A DNA stretch of 64,000 nucleotides from Bacteroidales bacterium UBA4345 (GTDB lineage Bacteria; Bacteroidota; Bacteroidia; Bacteroidales; Paludibacteraceae). Both the position numbers and the translations under genes were made by a program. The notes beneath the pieces were generated by a model, which saw nothing but the letters and a program-made list of their open reading frames with translations, had not been told where the DNA came from and ran no database searches. Location of the stretch: positions 25,761 to 89,760 of the forward strand of contig DGTD01000042.1 in the NCBI GenBank assembly GCA_002396385.1, in the 5' to 3' direction. Below are positions 1-9,220 of this stretch, one piece after another. How positions within the stretch are numbered: the stretch's first letter is position 1; each line of letters begins with the position of its first letter.

Positions 1-32
1 AAGGTGGTGCTCTACCACTGAGCTAATTCCGC
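1..32 (-). tRNA. tRNA, 5' part only, probably tRNA-Gly(GCC)
   Basis: Read on the minus strand, the first 32 bases give the 5' half of a tRNA: acceptor strand GCGGAAT, a D-arm with AGCTCAGTGGTAGAGC, and an anticodon 5' stem CCACC followed by TT. The anticodon itself lies beyond the window edge. The 5' half resembles bacterial tRNA-Gly(GCC), in which the stem is followed by TTGCCAA, but identity cannot be proven here. Confidence 0.8.
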
Positions 33-154
33 ATTTTTAGGTATCTCATACCCGTTTACAAGTGCAAATTTAGAGGATTTTTTTTATTCTGCAAACTTCA
101 AAACCTTTTTTTTGATATTTGATTTCAGAATTAACTCAGATTGCCTATAAATAA

Positions 155-1660
155 CTACGAAATCTTCATCCTTTTACCTGTAGACAACACGTCTATTTTT
201 CTAAATTCGATGTGGTGGGGCATTTCAGCGCGCGAAAGTTTTGTCCGTACCCATCCCTTTAGCTCTTCTTCTGTTAACGAAACTCCATCCCGTAACTCCA
301 CAACAGCATTTAGTACAGATCCGAAATCTTCGTGGGGTACACCATACACTTTTGATGCAACCACATACGGATGTCTGTTGATAATCTGTTCAACGCTTTC
401 AGGAAAGACATTCTCGCCTCCACAGACTACCATGTTTTTGTCAATACCACAGTGAAAAAAATAACCTCGCTCATTTCTGTAAACAAGGTCTCCTGTACTT
501 TGCCATCGGTTTTGCTGTCCGATCATTGCCCATTTAGAACGTACCCAGAGTGTACCCACTCCATTCTCCCGCAATTCACGCACATCACATTCCACTCCAT
601 GAATGGGTTTGCCAAGGGTAGACTCAGCATTTGCATCCAAATCGGCCGGAGTAGTCAACATAAAGAAACCCGCTTCCGATGTTCCATAAAGGTTGTACAT
701 TACCGGTCCAAGATGCCTATGTGTCTCGTCCACCAATTTTTTTTCAAGTCTGTCACCACCGCTAATGATGCATTTAACTGTTTTCATTCGTTTACTGGCA
801 TTGTCTGACTGCCACATACGGGATAACATAGTGGGAACTATTGGTAGTACTTCCACTTGTTCACGAGCTATTGTTTCTAAAGCCTCATCGGTATGGAAAT
901 GGCGTGACATGCAGATTTTCTTACCCATAGCCAGGGCGATAATCAACACACCCAAACCAAAACCATGATAAAACGGTAATGCCACGAATACACTGGCATA
1001 ATTCTGAATTTTAATGTCTTTCAGGAGAGCAAAGAAAGGTGGTAAAAATTGGAAGAGACCGGTTTTTCGCGACGCTTCGTTATAATTACCGCTTGAACCG
1101 CCTGTCAGTACGGCTATTTGTCCACCACGCACAACACGGGGTAAACGAATTAAGTCTGTTTTTAGAGTATCCATCTGCTTTTGCAGTGTTTCGGTAGTGA
1201 CACCCTTACAGGGAAGTTGCGTAGGCAGACATTTTTCCCGCAGTTCCTCATCATAAAAGATATAGTCCATCTTTCTTTGACGTAACAACGCATCCATTTT
1301 TTCAGACATGATATCTGTATTCAGCAGACGGATATGTACACCCAAACGCGACAACGCCACTAACAACAACGCCGATACCGTATGGTTCCGGCACAAAACC
1401 CCCACTCGCATTCCCTTGCTAATGCAGTGTTCACTACGCAACACTCTGGTTAAACAAACAGCCATCGCATACAGCTTACCATAGGTAATCTGTTTTCCTT
1501 CAGAAACGAAAGCGACCTCATTCGCATAGTAATAACTACTAAAACGCAGAATGGACATTAGCGTTAATCCTTCTTTTACAAAACTATACATCAATTTGAC
1601 GAAACCAACAGGTGTAACGAAGTGCAATTTAAACAAGGCACCGACTAATGTGAAATTCAT
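155..1660 (-). CDS. AMP-binding acyl-CoA synthetase / acyl-AMP ligase family protein
   Basis: A 501-residue member of the ANL superfamily, which activates a carboxylic acid (often a fatty acid) with ATP and passes it to CoA or another acceptor. Visible motifs are YGTSEAG (325-331), STGD with the ribose-binding Asp near 391, the hinge region GIDKNMVVCGGENVFP, and a C-terminal STGKR with the expected adenylation Lys near 496. The phosphate-binding loop is odd: TGGSSG (186-191) is followed by NYNEASRK, so the usual TSGTTGxPK spacing is broken. It begins 3 bp after the stop of the upstream SDR gene, so the two are co-transcribed and probably act on one lipid substrate. The substrate cannot be told from sequence. 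Confidence 0.85.
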   Translation of the reverse strand: MNFTLVGALFKLHFVTPVGFVKLMYSFVKEGLTLMSILRFSSYYYANEVAFVSEGKQITYGKLYAMAVCLTRVLRSEHCISKGMRVGVLCRNHTVSALLLVALSRLGVHIRLLNTDIMSEKMDALLRQRKMDYIFYDEELREKCLPTQLPCKGVTTETLQKQMDTLKTDLIRLPRVVRGGQIAVLTGGSSGNYNEASRKTGLFQFLPPFFALLKDIKIQNYASVFVALPFYHGFGLGVLIIALAMGKKICMSRHFHTDEALETIAREQVEVLPIVPTMLSRMWQSDNASKRMKTVKCIISGGDRLEKKLVDETHRHLGPVMYNLYGTSEAGFFMLTTPADLDANAESTLGKPIHGVECDVRELRENGVGTLWVRSKWAMIGQQNRWQSTGDLVYRNERGYFFHCGIDKNMVVCGGENVFPESVEQIINRHPYVVASKVYGVPHEDFGSVLNAVVELRDGVSLTEEELKGWVRTKLSRAEMPHHIEFRKIDVLSTGKRMKIS

Positions 1661-1663
1661 AGG

Positions 1664-2485
1664 TTAGAAGAATTTTCGGAAGATAAAACGGATAATTGGA
1701 GAGAGTAGAGTGGCTATAGGTGTAGAAATACGGGCCCACCATGGCATATAGGAATGGCGGTTATTGAGCGATAAATAGATTAATATATCTGCCGCCTCTT
1801 TAGCCGAAAATGCAGGCATTTTCCTATAGGTTTCGTTCACATTAGACATTTCCGTGTGAACCAGCGGCATATAGGCTACTTTAACCTTTACTCCAAAACT
1901 AGAGTATTCCACATCAGCTGTTCTGCACCAGACATTTGCGGCTTCTTTTGACGCATGGTAGGCAGCCCAACCGGGAGCCGATGGATATAGGGTACTTATT
2001 GACGATGTATAAACAATTTTTCCTTTGGCTGACTTTATATTGCTTTGTAGTGCTAATGACATGGCCACCAAGGCTCTAAAGTTCAAATCCATCGTTCTGT
2101 CGAAATCATGTATTCGGTCAAGTGTGTTTATGAGCTTGCGATGAATAGACTTACCAGCGTTTACAAACAAGTAGTCTATATATGGTAATTGGTTGTGCAA
2201 GTCATTACACAACCGAACTAAAGCCTCTCTGTCGCGCAAGTCTATAACCCGGTATTCGGCTTTACAACCATTTTGAAGTGCCTTTTCACACAACTGTTTT
2301 AACTCTGGTTCCGATCTTGCCAACAAAAACAGATTAGCCTTTGCAGCAATTAATGTTTCAGACAGTTCAAAACCAATACCCTTTGAAGCTCCCGTTATAA
2401 CAACCCACTTATCTTTAAAGTTTTCCTGCAGATTCGAAACCGGCGTTCTATGCGTTGGATATATAATTCGCTTTATAAAGTCCAT
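1664..2485 (-). CDS. short-chain dehydrogenase/reductase (SDR)
   Basis: A 273-residue classical SDR, an NAD(P)-dependent oxidoreductase. It shows the dinucleotide-binding TGASKGIG (31-38), NAG (109-111), the catalytic Ser in YTSSIS (near 161) and the YxxxK pair Tyr176/Lys180 in YHASK. The last 25 residues are hydrophobic and basic, which suggests association with membrane or lipid. It is the first gene of a two-gene unit with the acyl ligase, so a role in making or reducing an acyl product is plausible but inferred. Transcription runs away from the AT-rich gap, divergent from nadA. Confidence 0.88.
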   Translation of the reverse strand: MDFIKRIIYPTHRTPVSNLQENFKDKWVVITGASKGIGFELSETLIAAKANLFLLARSEPELKQLCEKALQNGCKAEYRVIDLRDREALVRLCNDLHNQLPYIDYLFVNAGKSIHRKLINTLDRIHDFDRTMDLNFRALVAMSLALQSNIKSAKGKIVYTSSISTLYPSAPGWAAYHASKEAANVWCRTADVEYSSFGVKVKVAYMPLVHTEMSNVNETYRKMPAFSAKEAADILIYLSLNNRHSYMPWWARISTPIATLLSPIIRFIFRKFF

Positions 2486-2947
2486 TAATTGTTTTTTTGA
2501 CTCTAAAGTAAATAAATTTTTAAAAAGCCGGACTACTTATCCACATTGTGAACAAATCTGTGTTAATAGTGTTGATAAGTGTTGAGAAATAACTGAAAAA
2601 TAAATTTTCATTTTTCGGAGATTTTTTCAATCAATTTCAGCAATGAACATTCCTAATTTTTCAACCGTTTTTTTCAAAATTTTAATCAACCGTTTTTAAC
2701 CAGCTTTTCAGCTTATTCACCTTCCTTTTCGTAAAAATCCTTATATTTGTAAACAAAGTTGATAACTCATACTTTATTATTGAAATACAATACTTTACTT
2801 TATTAATAAATTGTTGATAAACTGTGTGTCGACATTTTATAACTGCTATGCAAAAAAAAAATGATTTTTTTACGAACACTATCAACAGCTTATTATCATC
2901 ATCATTAGATTAATTCATTTAAGAAATAAACAACTAATAATATAAAA
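2486..2947. other. candidate chromosomal replication origin (oriC-like AT-rich gap)
   Basis: A 462-bp non-coding, very AT-rich stretch between divergent genes. It holds a perfect DnaA box TTATCCACA at 2537-2545 and single-mismatch relatives at 2570-2578 and 2812-2820 (both TGTTGATAA on the plus strand), 2713-2721 (TTATTCACC), 2757-2765 (AGTTGATAA) and 2879-2887 (CTATCAACA). Long T/A tracts could serve as the unwinding element. The parS cluster at 9.2-13.1 kb supports origin proximity. dnaA itself is not in the window. A possible nadA promoter element TATATTTG lies at 2742-2749. Confidence 0.55.
2537..2545 (+). promoter_or_regulatory. perfect DnaA box TTATCCACA
   Basis: Exact match to the bacterial DnaA-box consensus TTATNCACA in its strongest form, at the left part of the AT-rich divergent gap and followed 25 bp later by the inverted relative TGTTGATAA. 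Confidence 0.65.
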
Positions 2948-3904
2948 ATGGCTAACATTGACTTTGTGAAAGAAATTGAACGGCTGAAAAAGGAGAAGAA
3001 CGCCGTTATTATGGCCCATTACTATCAGACGGGCGATATTCAAGATATTGCTGACTATATTGGAGACAGTTTGGCTTTGGCCCAGCAGTCACGTAAAACC
3101 AATGCTGATATTATTGTTCTTTGTGGTGTTCACTTTATGGGAGAAACAGCCAAGATTCTCTGTCCCGACAAGAAGGTGTTGGTTCCAGATGCTACCGCTG
3201 GTTGTTCGTTGGCTGACAGTTGTCCGGCCGATGAATTCGAAAAATTCATTAAAGCACATCCTGGTCACAAGGTTATCAGTTATGTGAATACTACTGCCGA
3301 GGTAAAGGCTTTGACCGATGTTGTGGTTACTTCTTCGAACGCCAAGCAGATTGTTGAAAGTTTCCCTGCAGACGAAAAGATTATCTTTGGTCCTGACCAT
3401 AATTTGGGTAACTATATCAATAGCCTTACTGGCCGTAATATGGTTCTTTGGAATGGTGCCTGCCATGTGCATGAGAAGTTCTCGGTTGAGGGCATCATTT
3501 CACTTAAACGCAAATATCCCAATGCTAAGGTGCTTGCACATCCCGAGTGCCCGGCTGTTGTGGTTGCGCTTGCCGACAAGGTTGGTTCTACCGCTGCTTT
3601 GTTGAAGTACAGCCTTTCAAGTGACGATAAAGAGTTTATTGTGGCTACTGAAAGCGGTATTATTCACGAGATGCAGAAGAAGGCTCCTGAAAAAGTGTTT
3701 ATTCCAGCACCTCCTGAGGTTTCGGAAGGTAAAGTTGGCTGTGGTTGTAACGACTGTAACTTTATGAAACAGAACACCATTGAAAAGGTATACCTTGCTT
3801 TGCGTGACGAAAAACCTGAAATTATTATCGATAATGAATTGAGCGCGAAGGCTGTAAAGTCTATTGACCGTATGCTCGAAATATCTGAAAAGCTTGGTTT
3901 ATAA
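2948..3904 (+). CDS. nadA: quinolinate synthase A
   Basis: A 318-residue NadA, the [4Fe-4S] enzyme that condenses iminoaspartate with dihydroxyacetone phosphate to quinolinate in de novo NAD synthesis. It begins with the family signature AHYYQ (23-27), and the likely cluster ligands are Cys86 (AGCSLAD), Cys172 (NGACHVHE) and a Cys in the GCGCNDC stretch (265-270). Length is typical for the short NadA form. The stop overlaps the ATG of the MazG-like gene (TAATG), so the two are translationally linked. nadB and nadC are not in the window. Confidence 0.95.
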   Translation: MANIDFVKEIERLKKEKNAVIMAHYYQTGDIQDIADYIGDSLALAQQSRKTNADIIVLCGVHFMGETAKILCPDKKVLVPDATAGCSLADSCPADEFEKFIKAHPGHKVISYVNTTAEVKALTDVVVTSSNAKQIVESFPADEKIIFGPDHNLGNYINSLTGRNMVLWNGACHVHEKFSVEGIISLKRKYPNAKVLAHPECPAVVVALADKVGSTAALLKYSLSSDDKEFIVATESGIIHEMQKKAPEKVFIPAPPEVSEGKVGCGCNDCNFMKQNTIEKVYLALRDEKPEIIIDNELSAKAVKSIDRMLEISEKLGL

Positions 3905-4263
3905 TGACATCCGACGATTTTGAACACCAGCAACTGACTGTTGATAAACTACAACAGTTGGTTGACAACTGGATAAAAACGTACGGTGTGCGTTATTTTA
4001 ACGAGCTTACCAATATGTGTTGTCTGACTGAAGAAGTGGGCGAACTTGCCCGCGTTATTGCCCGTAAATATGGTGAACAATCTTCTAAAGACACTGATTT
4101 ACAGTTTAAGTTAGAAGACGAATTGGCCGATGTTCTCTGGGTGTTGGTTTGTTTGGCTAACCAAACTGGTGTTAACCTTACCGAGGCTTTTCATAAAAAC
4201 CTCGAAAAGAAGACCCAGCGCGATAGCGGGCGACACATAAATAACTGCAAACTAAAACGGTAG
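3904..4263 (+). CDS. MazG-like nucleotide pyrophosphohydrolase
   Basis: A 119-residue all-alpha NTP pyrophosphohydrolase. The Mg-binding pattern of the MazG fold is present: LTEEVGEL (Glu43, Glu44, Glu47) and EDELADVLW (Glu73, Asp76). Such proteins hydrolyse non-canonical or excess (d)NTPs to monophosphates and protect the nucleotide pool. It is a single-domain short form. It overlaps the end of nadA by one base and precedes deoC, so it may belong to a nucleotide/NAD unit. Substrate is unknown. Confidence 0.87.
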   Translation: MTSDDFEHQQLTVDKLQQLVDNWIKTYGVRYFNELTNMCCLTEEVGELARVIARKYGEQSSKDTDLQFKLEDELADVLWVLVCLANQTGVNLTEAFHKNLEKKTQRDSGRHINNCKLKR

Positions 4264-4305
4264 ACAGTTTGTCTATTGAAACATATTATACAATTATTAC
4301 AATTT

Positions 4306-5184
4306 ATGGACAGATTATCGGCTGTATTACAGAAATACGATTACTCTCTAAAGCTAGAAGATATCACTAAACGTGTTGAAAATATAATCGACAAACACTT
4401 GGCTGAGAATATGCAGAAGTCAGTTTTTGCACAACTTATAGGTTTTGTTGACCTTACTTCGCTTAAAACCGAAGACACTGACGATTCAATTTCTGCATTG
4501 GTTGAAAAAGTGAACGCTTTCGACGATAAGTTCGAGATCATTCCACACCCTGCTGCAATATGTGTTTATCCGTCTTTTGTTGGTTTGGTTAAGAGTGCAC
4601 TGACTGAAGATATTGAAATAGCTGCTGTTGCAGGTGGTTTTCCACATTCCCAGACTATGATTGAGGTGAAGGTTGCCGAAACATCTCTTTGTATTGCCGA
4701 GGGTGCTACTGAGATTGATGTTGTTATTCCTGTTGGTAAGGTTCTTTCACGTCAATATGAGGATATTTTCGAAGAGTTAACCGAGATTAAGTCTGCCTGC
4801 CATGGTGCCCGTTTGAAGGTGATTCTTGAAACAAGTCTGCTACGTGATCCTGAACTCATTAAAGAGGCTGCTGTCGTGGCTATGGTTGCTGGTGCCGACT
4901 TTATTAAGACCTCGACGGGAAAGGATAGCCAATGTGCATCGCTAGAGGCTGTTTATACGATGTGTGAGGCCGTTGCGGAGTTTAATAAGCAAAACAGTAC
5001 CAAGGTTGGAATTAAGGTTGCTGGAGGCGTTTCTACGACGTCTGACGCCGTTAAGTATTATACTTTGGTAAAAGAGATGCTTGGTGAAGAGTGGCTAACT
5101 CCCGAACTTTTCAGAATTGGTGCAAGCCGGCTTGTTAATAACCTGTTGTCTTCTGTTTCAGGTACCGAAGTGAAGTATTTTTGA
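4306..5184 (+). CDS. deoC: deoxyribose-phosphate aldolase
   Basis: Class I aldolase that splits 2-deoxyribose-5-phosphate into glyceraldehyde-3-phosphate and acetaldehyde in deoxynucleoside breakdown. Seen are DVVIPVGKVL, LKVILETSLL, FIKTSTGK with the Schiff-base Lys at about residue 201, and GIKVAGGVST. The frame stays open up to a TTG at 4276, but ATG at 4306 gives a normal N-terminus, so 292 residues are chosen. It is longer than the roughly 220-residue core form because of an N-terminal helical extension of about 45 residues. It is followed by a strong hairpin terminator shared with the convergent prenyl synthase gene. Confidence 0.93.
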   Translation: MDRLSAVLQKYDYSLKLEDITKRVENIIDKHLAENMQKSVFAQLIGFVDLTSLKTEDTDDSISALVEKVNAFDDKFEIIPHPAAICVYPSFVGLVKSALTEDIEIAAVAGGFPHSQTMIEVKVAETSLCIAEGATEIDVVIPVGKVLSRQYEDIFEELTEIKSACHGARLKVILETSLLRDPELIKEAAVVAMVAGADFIKTSTGKDSQCASLEAVYTMCEAVAEFNKQNSTKVGIKVAGGVSTTSDAVKYYTLVKEMLGEEWLTPELFRIGASRLVNNLLSSVSGTEVKYF

Positions 5185-5211
5185 ACAGGTTGTGAACAAC
5201 CTTTTTTAAAA

Positions 5212-5240
5212 AAAACGGACACTCTTTGGTGTCCGTTTTT
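5212..5240. terminator. bidirectional hairpin terminator between deoC and the prenyl synthase
   Basis: Perfect 11-bp stem AAAACGGACAC / GTGTCCGTTTT with a 6-base loop, bordered by A-run on the left and T-run on the right, so it can end transcription from both convergent genes. Confidence 0.85.
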
Positions 5241-5242
5241 CT

Positions 5243-6220
5243 TTAGTATTTTCTTTGAATGGAGTAGTTTAAAAGATTTTCAAGTGCCTTTTTTGCCTCG
5301 TTGTCTTCAAAGTTTTCCAGTATTTTTTCAGCTTGTATTTTAAAGTCGATTATGCGTTTTTCGGCATACTCGATTCCTCCTTTACCTATAGCAAAATCTA
5401 CTACTTTCTTAACGTTCTCGTCTGAGAAATCTTTATTTTGGTAGATTTTTTTTATTTCATTCTGTTCGGTAGCGCTAGCGTGTGTGTACGCATATATTAG
5501 TGGCAGTGTGAATTTTCCTTCGTGAATATCGTTACCAACAGGTTTTCCTATTTTTGAAGATGTTGATATAAAATCAAATATATCGTCTCTTATCTGGAAG
5601 ATGATACCGTATTTTTCACCGAATTCGTCTAAAAGCTGCATTTTTTTGTTATCAGCCTTTACACTTAGTCCACCACAGCGCATACATGCTGCAAACAGTC
5701 TTGCTGTCTTTTTCCTTATTACCTCAATGTATCTGTTTTCATCTGTAGAAAGTGTCTGGGCGTTTTTTATTTGCATCAGTTCCCCTTCCGACAGTTCTTT
5801 TCCCAGGTTTGTTATTATCTTAATGATTTCTATATCGTTTGGTAGGGTTGCGATATTCAGAGCCTGTGAAAGCAGATAATCTCCGGTTAAAATTGAAATA
5901 CGGTTGTCAAAAATGGAGTGTACCGCCGCCTTTCCGCGTCTCATGTCGCTGTTATCAACAACATCGTCGTGAACAAGGCTGGCAGTGTGTAAAAGTTCGA
6001 GTGCAACGGCTGCGTGCAGGGTGCTTTGATTGATCGGGTTGCAAAGTTTGGCTGCCAATATGGTCATTGTTGGCCTGATTTGCTTGCCTTTCATGCCCTT
6101 TACATGTTGGTTTACAAGCTTTAAAATTTCATTGTCGCTTTCAAGAGCTTTGTCAAACTCTTGGTTAAACAACTCCATTTCTTTTTCTATGTTCTTCTTT
6201 ATGTCGTCGATGGATATCAT
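5243..6220 (-). CDS. long-chain trans-polyprenyl diphosphate synthase (IspB type)
   Basis: A 325-residue trans-isoprenyl diphosphate synthase. The first aspartate-rich motif is DDVVD (85-89) within LVHDDVVDNSDMRRG, the second is DDIFD (212-216) within FQIRDDIFDF; together they bind Mg-diphosphate. The residue five places before the first motif is a small Ala (80), as in enzymes making long chains rather than geranyl or farnesyl products, so an octaprenyl-type product for the menaquinone side chain is likely. Convergent with deoC and divergent from polA. Confidence 0.9.
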   Translation of the reverse strand: MISIDDIKKNIEKEMELFNQEFDKALESDNEILKLVNQHVKGMKGKQIRPTMTILAAKLCNPINQSTLHAAVALELLHTASLVHDDVVDNSDMRRGKAAVHSIFDNRISILTGDYLLSQALNIATLPNDIEIIKIITNLGKELSEGELMQIKNAQTLSTDENRYIEVIRKKTARLFAACMRCGGLSVKADNKKMQLLDEFGEKYGIIFQIRDDIFDFISTSSKIGKPVGNDIHEGKFTLPLIYAYTHASATEQNEIKKIYQNKDFSDENVKKVVDFAIGKGGIEYAEKRIIDFKIQAEKILENFEDNEAKKALENLLNYSIQRKY

Positions 6221-6383
6221 CTCTTTCTTCTTACTATCGCAAAATTAAGAAAATTTATTTATTTACTTGTTTTGTTTCTAGTTTAAACGGAAATCTCTAT
6301 CTAAAAACGTTTGTTATCCATCTTTATTTTACCTTTGTGGTAGGTTGCCTTTTTTATTTCGGCTTCCTCCTTAATTGCATTTT

Positions 6384-9179
6384 ATGGAAAGAAAATTATT
6401 TTTAATTGACGCTTATTCGCAGATTTATAGGCAGTATTTCGCTTTTATGAAGAATCCGCTAAAAAACTCGAAAGGTTTTAATACCTCGCCTGTTTTCGGA
6501 TTCTTCAGAACTATTGATGAGATTATAGAAACCGAGAAACCCACACATATTGCGGTTGCCTTTGATGGTAACGTGAGGCCTTTCCGCTTTAAAATTTTTG
6601 ACCAGTACAAGGCACAACGTGAGAAAACTCCAGAAGATATTGTAGCTGCTATCCCTGTCATAAAACAGATTCTAAAGGCTTATAATATCCCTATTGTAGA
6701 GGTTAACGAATCTCCTTACGATACTGAAGAACAGCATTATTCGTACGAGGCTGACGATATTATCGGTACTATGGCTAAACAAGCTGAAACACAAGGTTTT
6801 AAGGTTTTTATGTTGACGCCTGACAAAGATTATGCGCAGCTAGTTAGCGATAATATTTTTATGTACCGTCCTTTGCAAAAAGGTGGTTACGAGGTTTTAG
6901 GCATTAGCGAGGTTATGGAAAAATATTCCATTTCTTCCCCTAGGCAGATGATTGATTATTTGGCTTTGGTTGGTGACACTTCCGACAATATTCCTGGCTG
7001 TACGGGTGTTGGTCCTGTTTCGGCTGTTAAATTGTTGCAGCAATATGGTTCTATTGAAAATGTAATTGCATGTGCCGATGAATTAAAAGGCGCGCTGCAA
7101 ACCAAAGTTAAAAATTCTACCGATAATATTCGTTTGTCTTATACTTTGGCTGAAATTTGTTTGAATGTTCCGATTACGTTCGATGAAGTTAAATTTCAGA
7201 TTCAACCAGAAAACAAAAAAGAGTTGTTAAAGCTTTTCCAGGAGTACGAATTAAAAAAACTCATTGAAAAACATTTTCCGTCTAACTCAAAAAAATCGGT
7301 GGGTTATCAACCTTCTCTCTTTGATGTTTTGCCTGATGCTGAACAAGACTTAGATTTTCATTCAAATCTCAGCGACTTAACAACCACGCCTCATTCTTAC
7401 AAACTTATTGAAAATGAACACGAAATAGATGAATTGGTGTCTAAAATTTCTGCCACCGATTTTTTCTGTTTTGACACTGAAACTACCTCCATTAACACAT
7501 TTTCTGCCGATTTGGTCGGAATGTCGTTCTCTTGGACGGAAGGTGAGTCTTATTTTGTACTTTTACCTGAAGACAAAACCGAAGCGCAAAATATTGTCGA
7601 CAAATTCAAGAATGTTTTTTCAAATGAAAATATTTCTAAAATAGGTCAAAATATGAAGTTCGATATCATGATGCTTTCACATTATGGTGTTGATGTTAAA
7701 GGCCAGCTTTACGATACGATGATTGCACATTACTTGTTGCAACCCGAAGCAAAGCACAATATGGATATTTTAGCTGAACATTATCTCGGCTACAAGACTG
7801 TGACCTATGAAGAAATGGCTAAAGGTGATAATGGTAAGTTGAAACCGCTACGCCAGGTAGACAAATGTGTTTTGTCTGACTATGCTGCTGAAGATGCCGA
7901 CATTACCCTAAAGTTATGGCATAAGTTAAAACCTTTGCTTGAAAAGGAGCAGTTGTTTGACTTGTTTATAAATGTTGAAATGCCGCTTATGCGCGTACTT
8001 GTCCGTATGGAATTGGCAGGGGTGCGTGTCGATGTTCAAAAGTTGAGCGAGTTATCTGTTTCTATGAACAAAAAAATGCAACAGATTGAGCAGGAGATTT
8101 ATAAAGAGGCTGGTTACGAGTTCAACATCTCTTCACCGCGTCAGGTTGGTGAGTTGATTTACGATAAGTTGAAACTTGACGATAAACCTAAGAAAACTAA
8201 AACCGGTCAGTATTCTACTACTGAGGAAGTCTTGGTTTCATTTAAGGGAAAGAGTCCTGTTATTGATAAAATTCTCGATTATCGTGCCTATAAGAAACTT
8301 ATTTCTACCTACATCGACGCTTTGCCTAAAATGGTAAATTCCCAAACAGGTAATATTCACTGTTCTTATAATCAAACTGTCACTGCTACCGGTCGTTTGA
8401 GTTCTAGTGACCCGAATCTACAAAACATACCAGTACGCGATGAATTGGGTAGAGATATAAGAAAAACCTTCATTCCTGAGGATGGTTGCGTTTTTGTTTC
8501 GGCCGATTATTCGCAAATTGAGCTTCGTGTTTTGGCTCATCTTAGCCAAGATCCTTCATTGGTCGATGCCTTTAACAATCATTTGGATATTCATGCCGAT
8601 ACCGCATCAAAAATATATGGAGTTCCTTTGTCTGAGGTTACGAAAGATATGCGTAGAAAGGCAAAAACTGCCAATTTTGGTATCATTTATGGCATCTCTG
8701 CGTTTGGTTTGTCTCAACGTCTGTCTATTCCGCGCGATGAGGCTAAACAGTTAATTGATGGTTATTTCGAGCAATATCCGAAAGTTAAGGAGTTTATAGA
8801 TTCATCTATTCAGTTTACCCGTGAGAATGGATATGCCAAAACTATGTTGAACCGGAAGAGATATATACCTGAAATTACTTCTTCAAATGGTAATATTCGT
8901 GGTTTTGGAGAACGTAATGCGGTGAATGCGCCTATTCAGGGTACGGCTGCCGATATTATAAAAATAGCTATGATTAACATCATGCGTGAATTCGATAAAC
9001 TGAATATCCGTTCGAAAATGACGATGCAGGTTCACGACGAATTGAATTTCTCGGTTTATCCAGAAGAGTTGGAAACTGTAAAAAAGATTATTGTCGAACA
9101 AATGGAAGGTTCTATGCACTTGCTTGTTCCACTTGAAGTTGATTGTGGAGTAGGAGACGATTGGCTTATTGCCCATTAA
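6384..9179 (+). CDS. polA: DNA polymerase I
   Basis: Full-length family A DNA polymerase used in Okazaki fragment maturation and repair, 931 residues from ATG 6384 (the frame extends to an upstream TTG at 6375). The N-terminal third is a 5'-3' flap exonuclease (LIDAYSQIYR start; AFDGN; DKDYAQLV). The proofreading domain looks intact: FDTETT near 362 and the YAAEDADIT motif. Polymerase motifs are SADYSQIELR (A), RRKAKTANFGIIYG (O helix) and MQVHDELNF (C). A TACCTTTG element at 6330-6337 fits a Bacteroidota -7 box. A hairpin terminator follows directly. Confidence 0.97.
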   Translation: MERKLFLIDAYSQIYRQYFAFMKNPLKNSKGFNTSPVFGFFRTIDEIIETEKPTHIAVAFDGNVRPFRFKIFDQYKAQREKTPEDIVAAIPVIKQILKAYNIPIVEVNESPYDTEEQHYSYEADDIIGTMAKQAETQGFKVFMLTPDKDYAQLVSDNIFMYRPLQKGGYEVLGISEVMEKYSISSPRQMIDYLALVGDTSDNIPGCTGVGPVSAVKLLQQYGSIENVIACADELKGALQTKVKNSTDNIRLSYTLAEICLNVPITFDEVKFQIQPENKKELLKLFQEYELKKLIEKHFPSNSKKSVGYQPSLFDVLPDAEQDLDFHSNLSDLTTTPHSYKLIENEHEIDELVSKISATDFFCFDTETTSINTFSADLVGMSFSWTEGESYFVLLPEDKTEAQNIVDKFKNVFSNENISKIGQNMKFDIMMLSHYGVDVKGQLYDTMIAHYLLQPEAKHNMDILAEHYLGYKTVTYEEMAKGDNGKLKPLRQVDKCVLSDYAAEDADITLKLWHKLKPLLEKEQLFDLFINVEMPLMRVLVRMELAGVRVDVQKLSELSVSMNKKMQQIEQEIYKEAGYEFNISSPRQVGELIYDKLKLDDKPKKTKTGQYSTTEEVLVSFKGKSPVIDKILDYRAYKKLISTYIDALPKMVNSQTGNIHCSYNQTVTATGRLSSSDPNLQNIPVRDELGRDIRKTFIPEDGCVFVSADYSQIELRVLAHLSQDPSLVDAFNNHLDIHADTASKIYGVPLSEVTKDMRRKAKTANFGIIYGISAFGLSQRLSIPRDEAKQLIDGYFEQYPKVKEFIDSSIQFTRENGYAKTMLNRKRYIPEITSSNGNIRGFGERNAVNAPIQGTAADIIKIAMINIMREFDKLNIRSKMTMQVHDELNFSVYPEELETVKKIIVEQMEGSMHLLVPLEVDCGVGDDWLIAH

Positions 9180-9181
9180 AT

Positions 9182-9214
9182 AAAAAAGGAGGTTTTCGAA
9201 ACCTCCTTTTTTTT
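9182..9214 (+). terminator. polA terminator
   Basis: Stem AAAAAAGGAGGTTT paired with the mirrored AAACCTCCTTTTTT around TCG, ending in a run of eight or more T. Also reads as a terminator on the minus strand for dusB. Confidence 0.85.
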
Positions 9215-9220
9215 ATATTT

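Noticed and set aside
2682..2885. 67-codon minus-strand frame inside the AT-rich gap
   Set aside because: Low-complexity lysine/phenylalanine-rich translation across DnaA-box-like sequence; no start signals or family resemblance.
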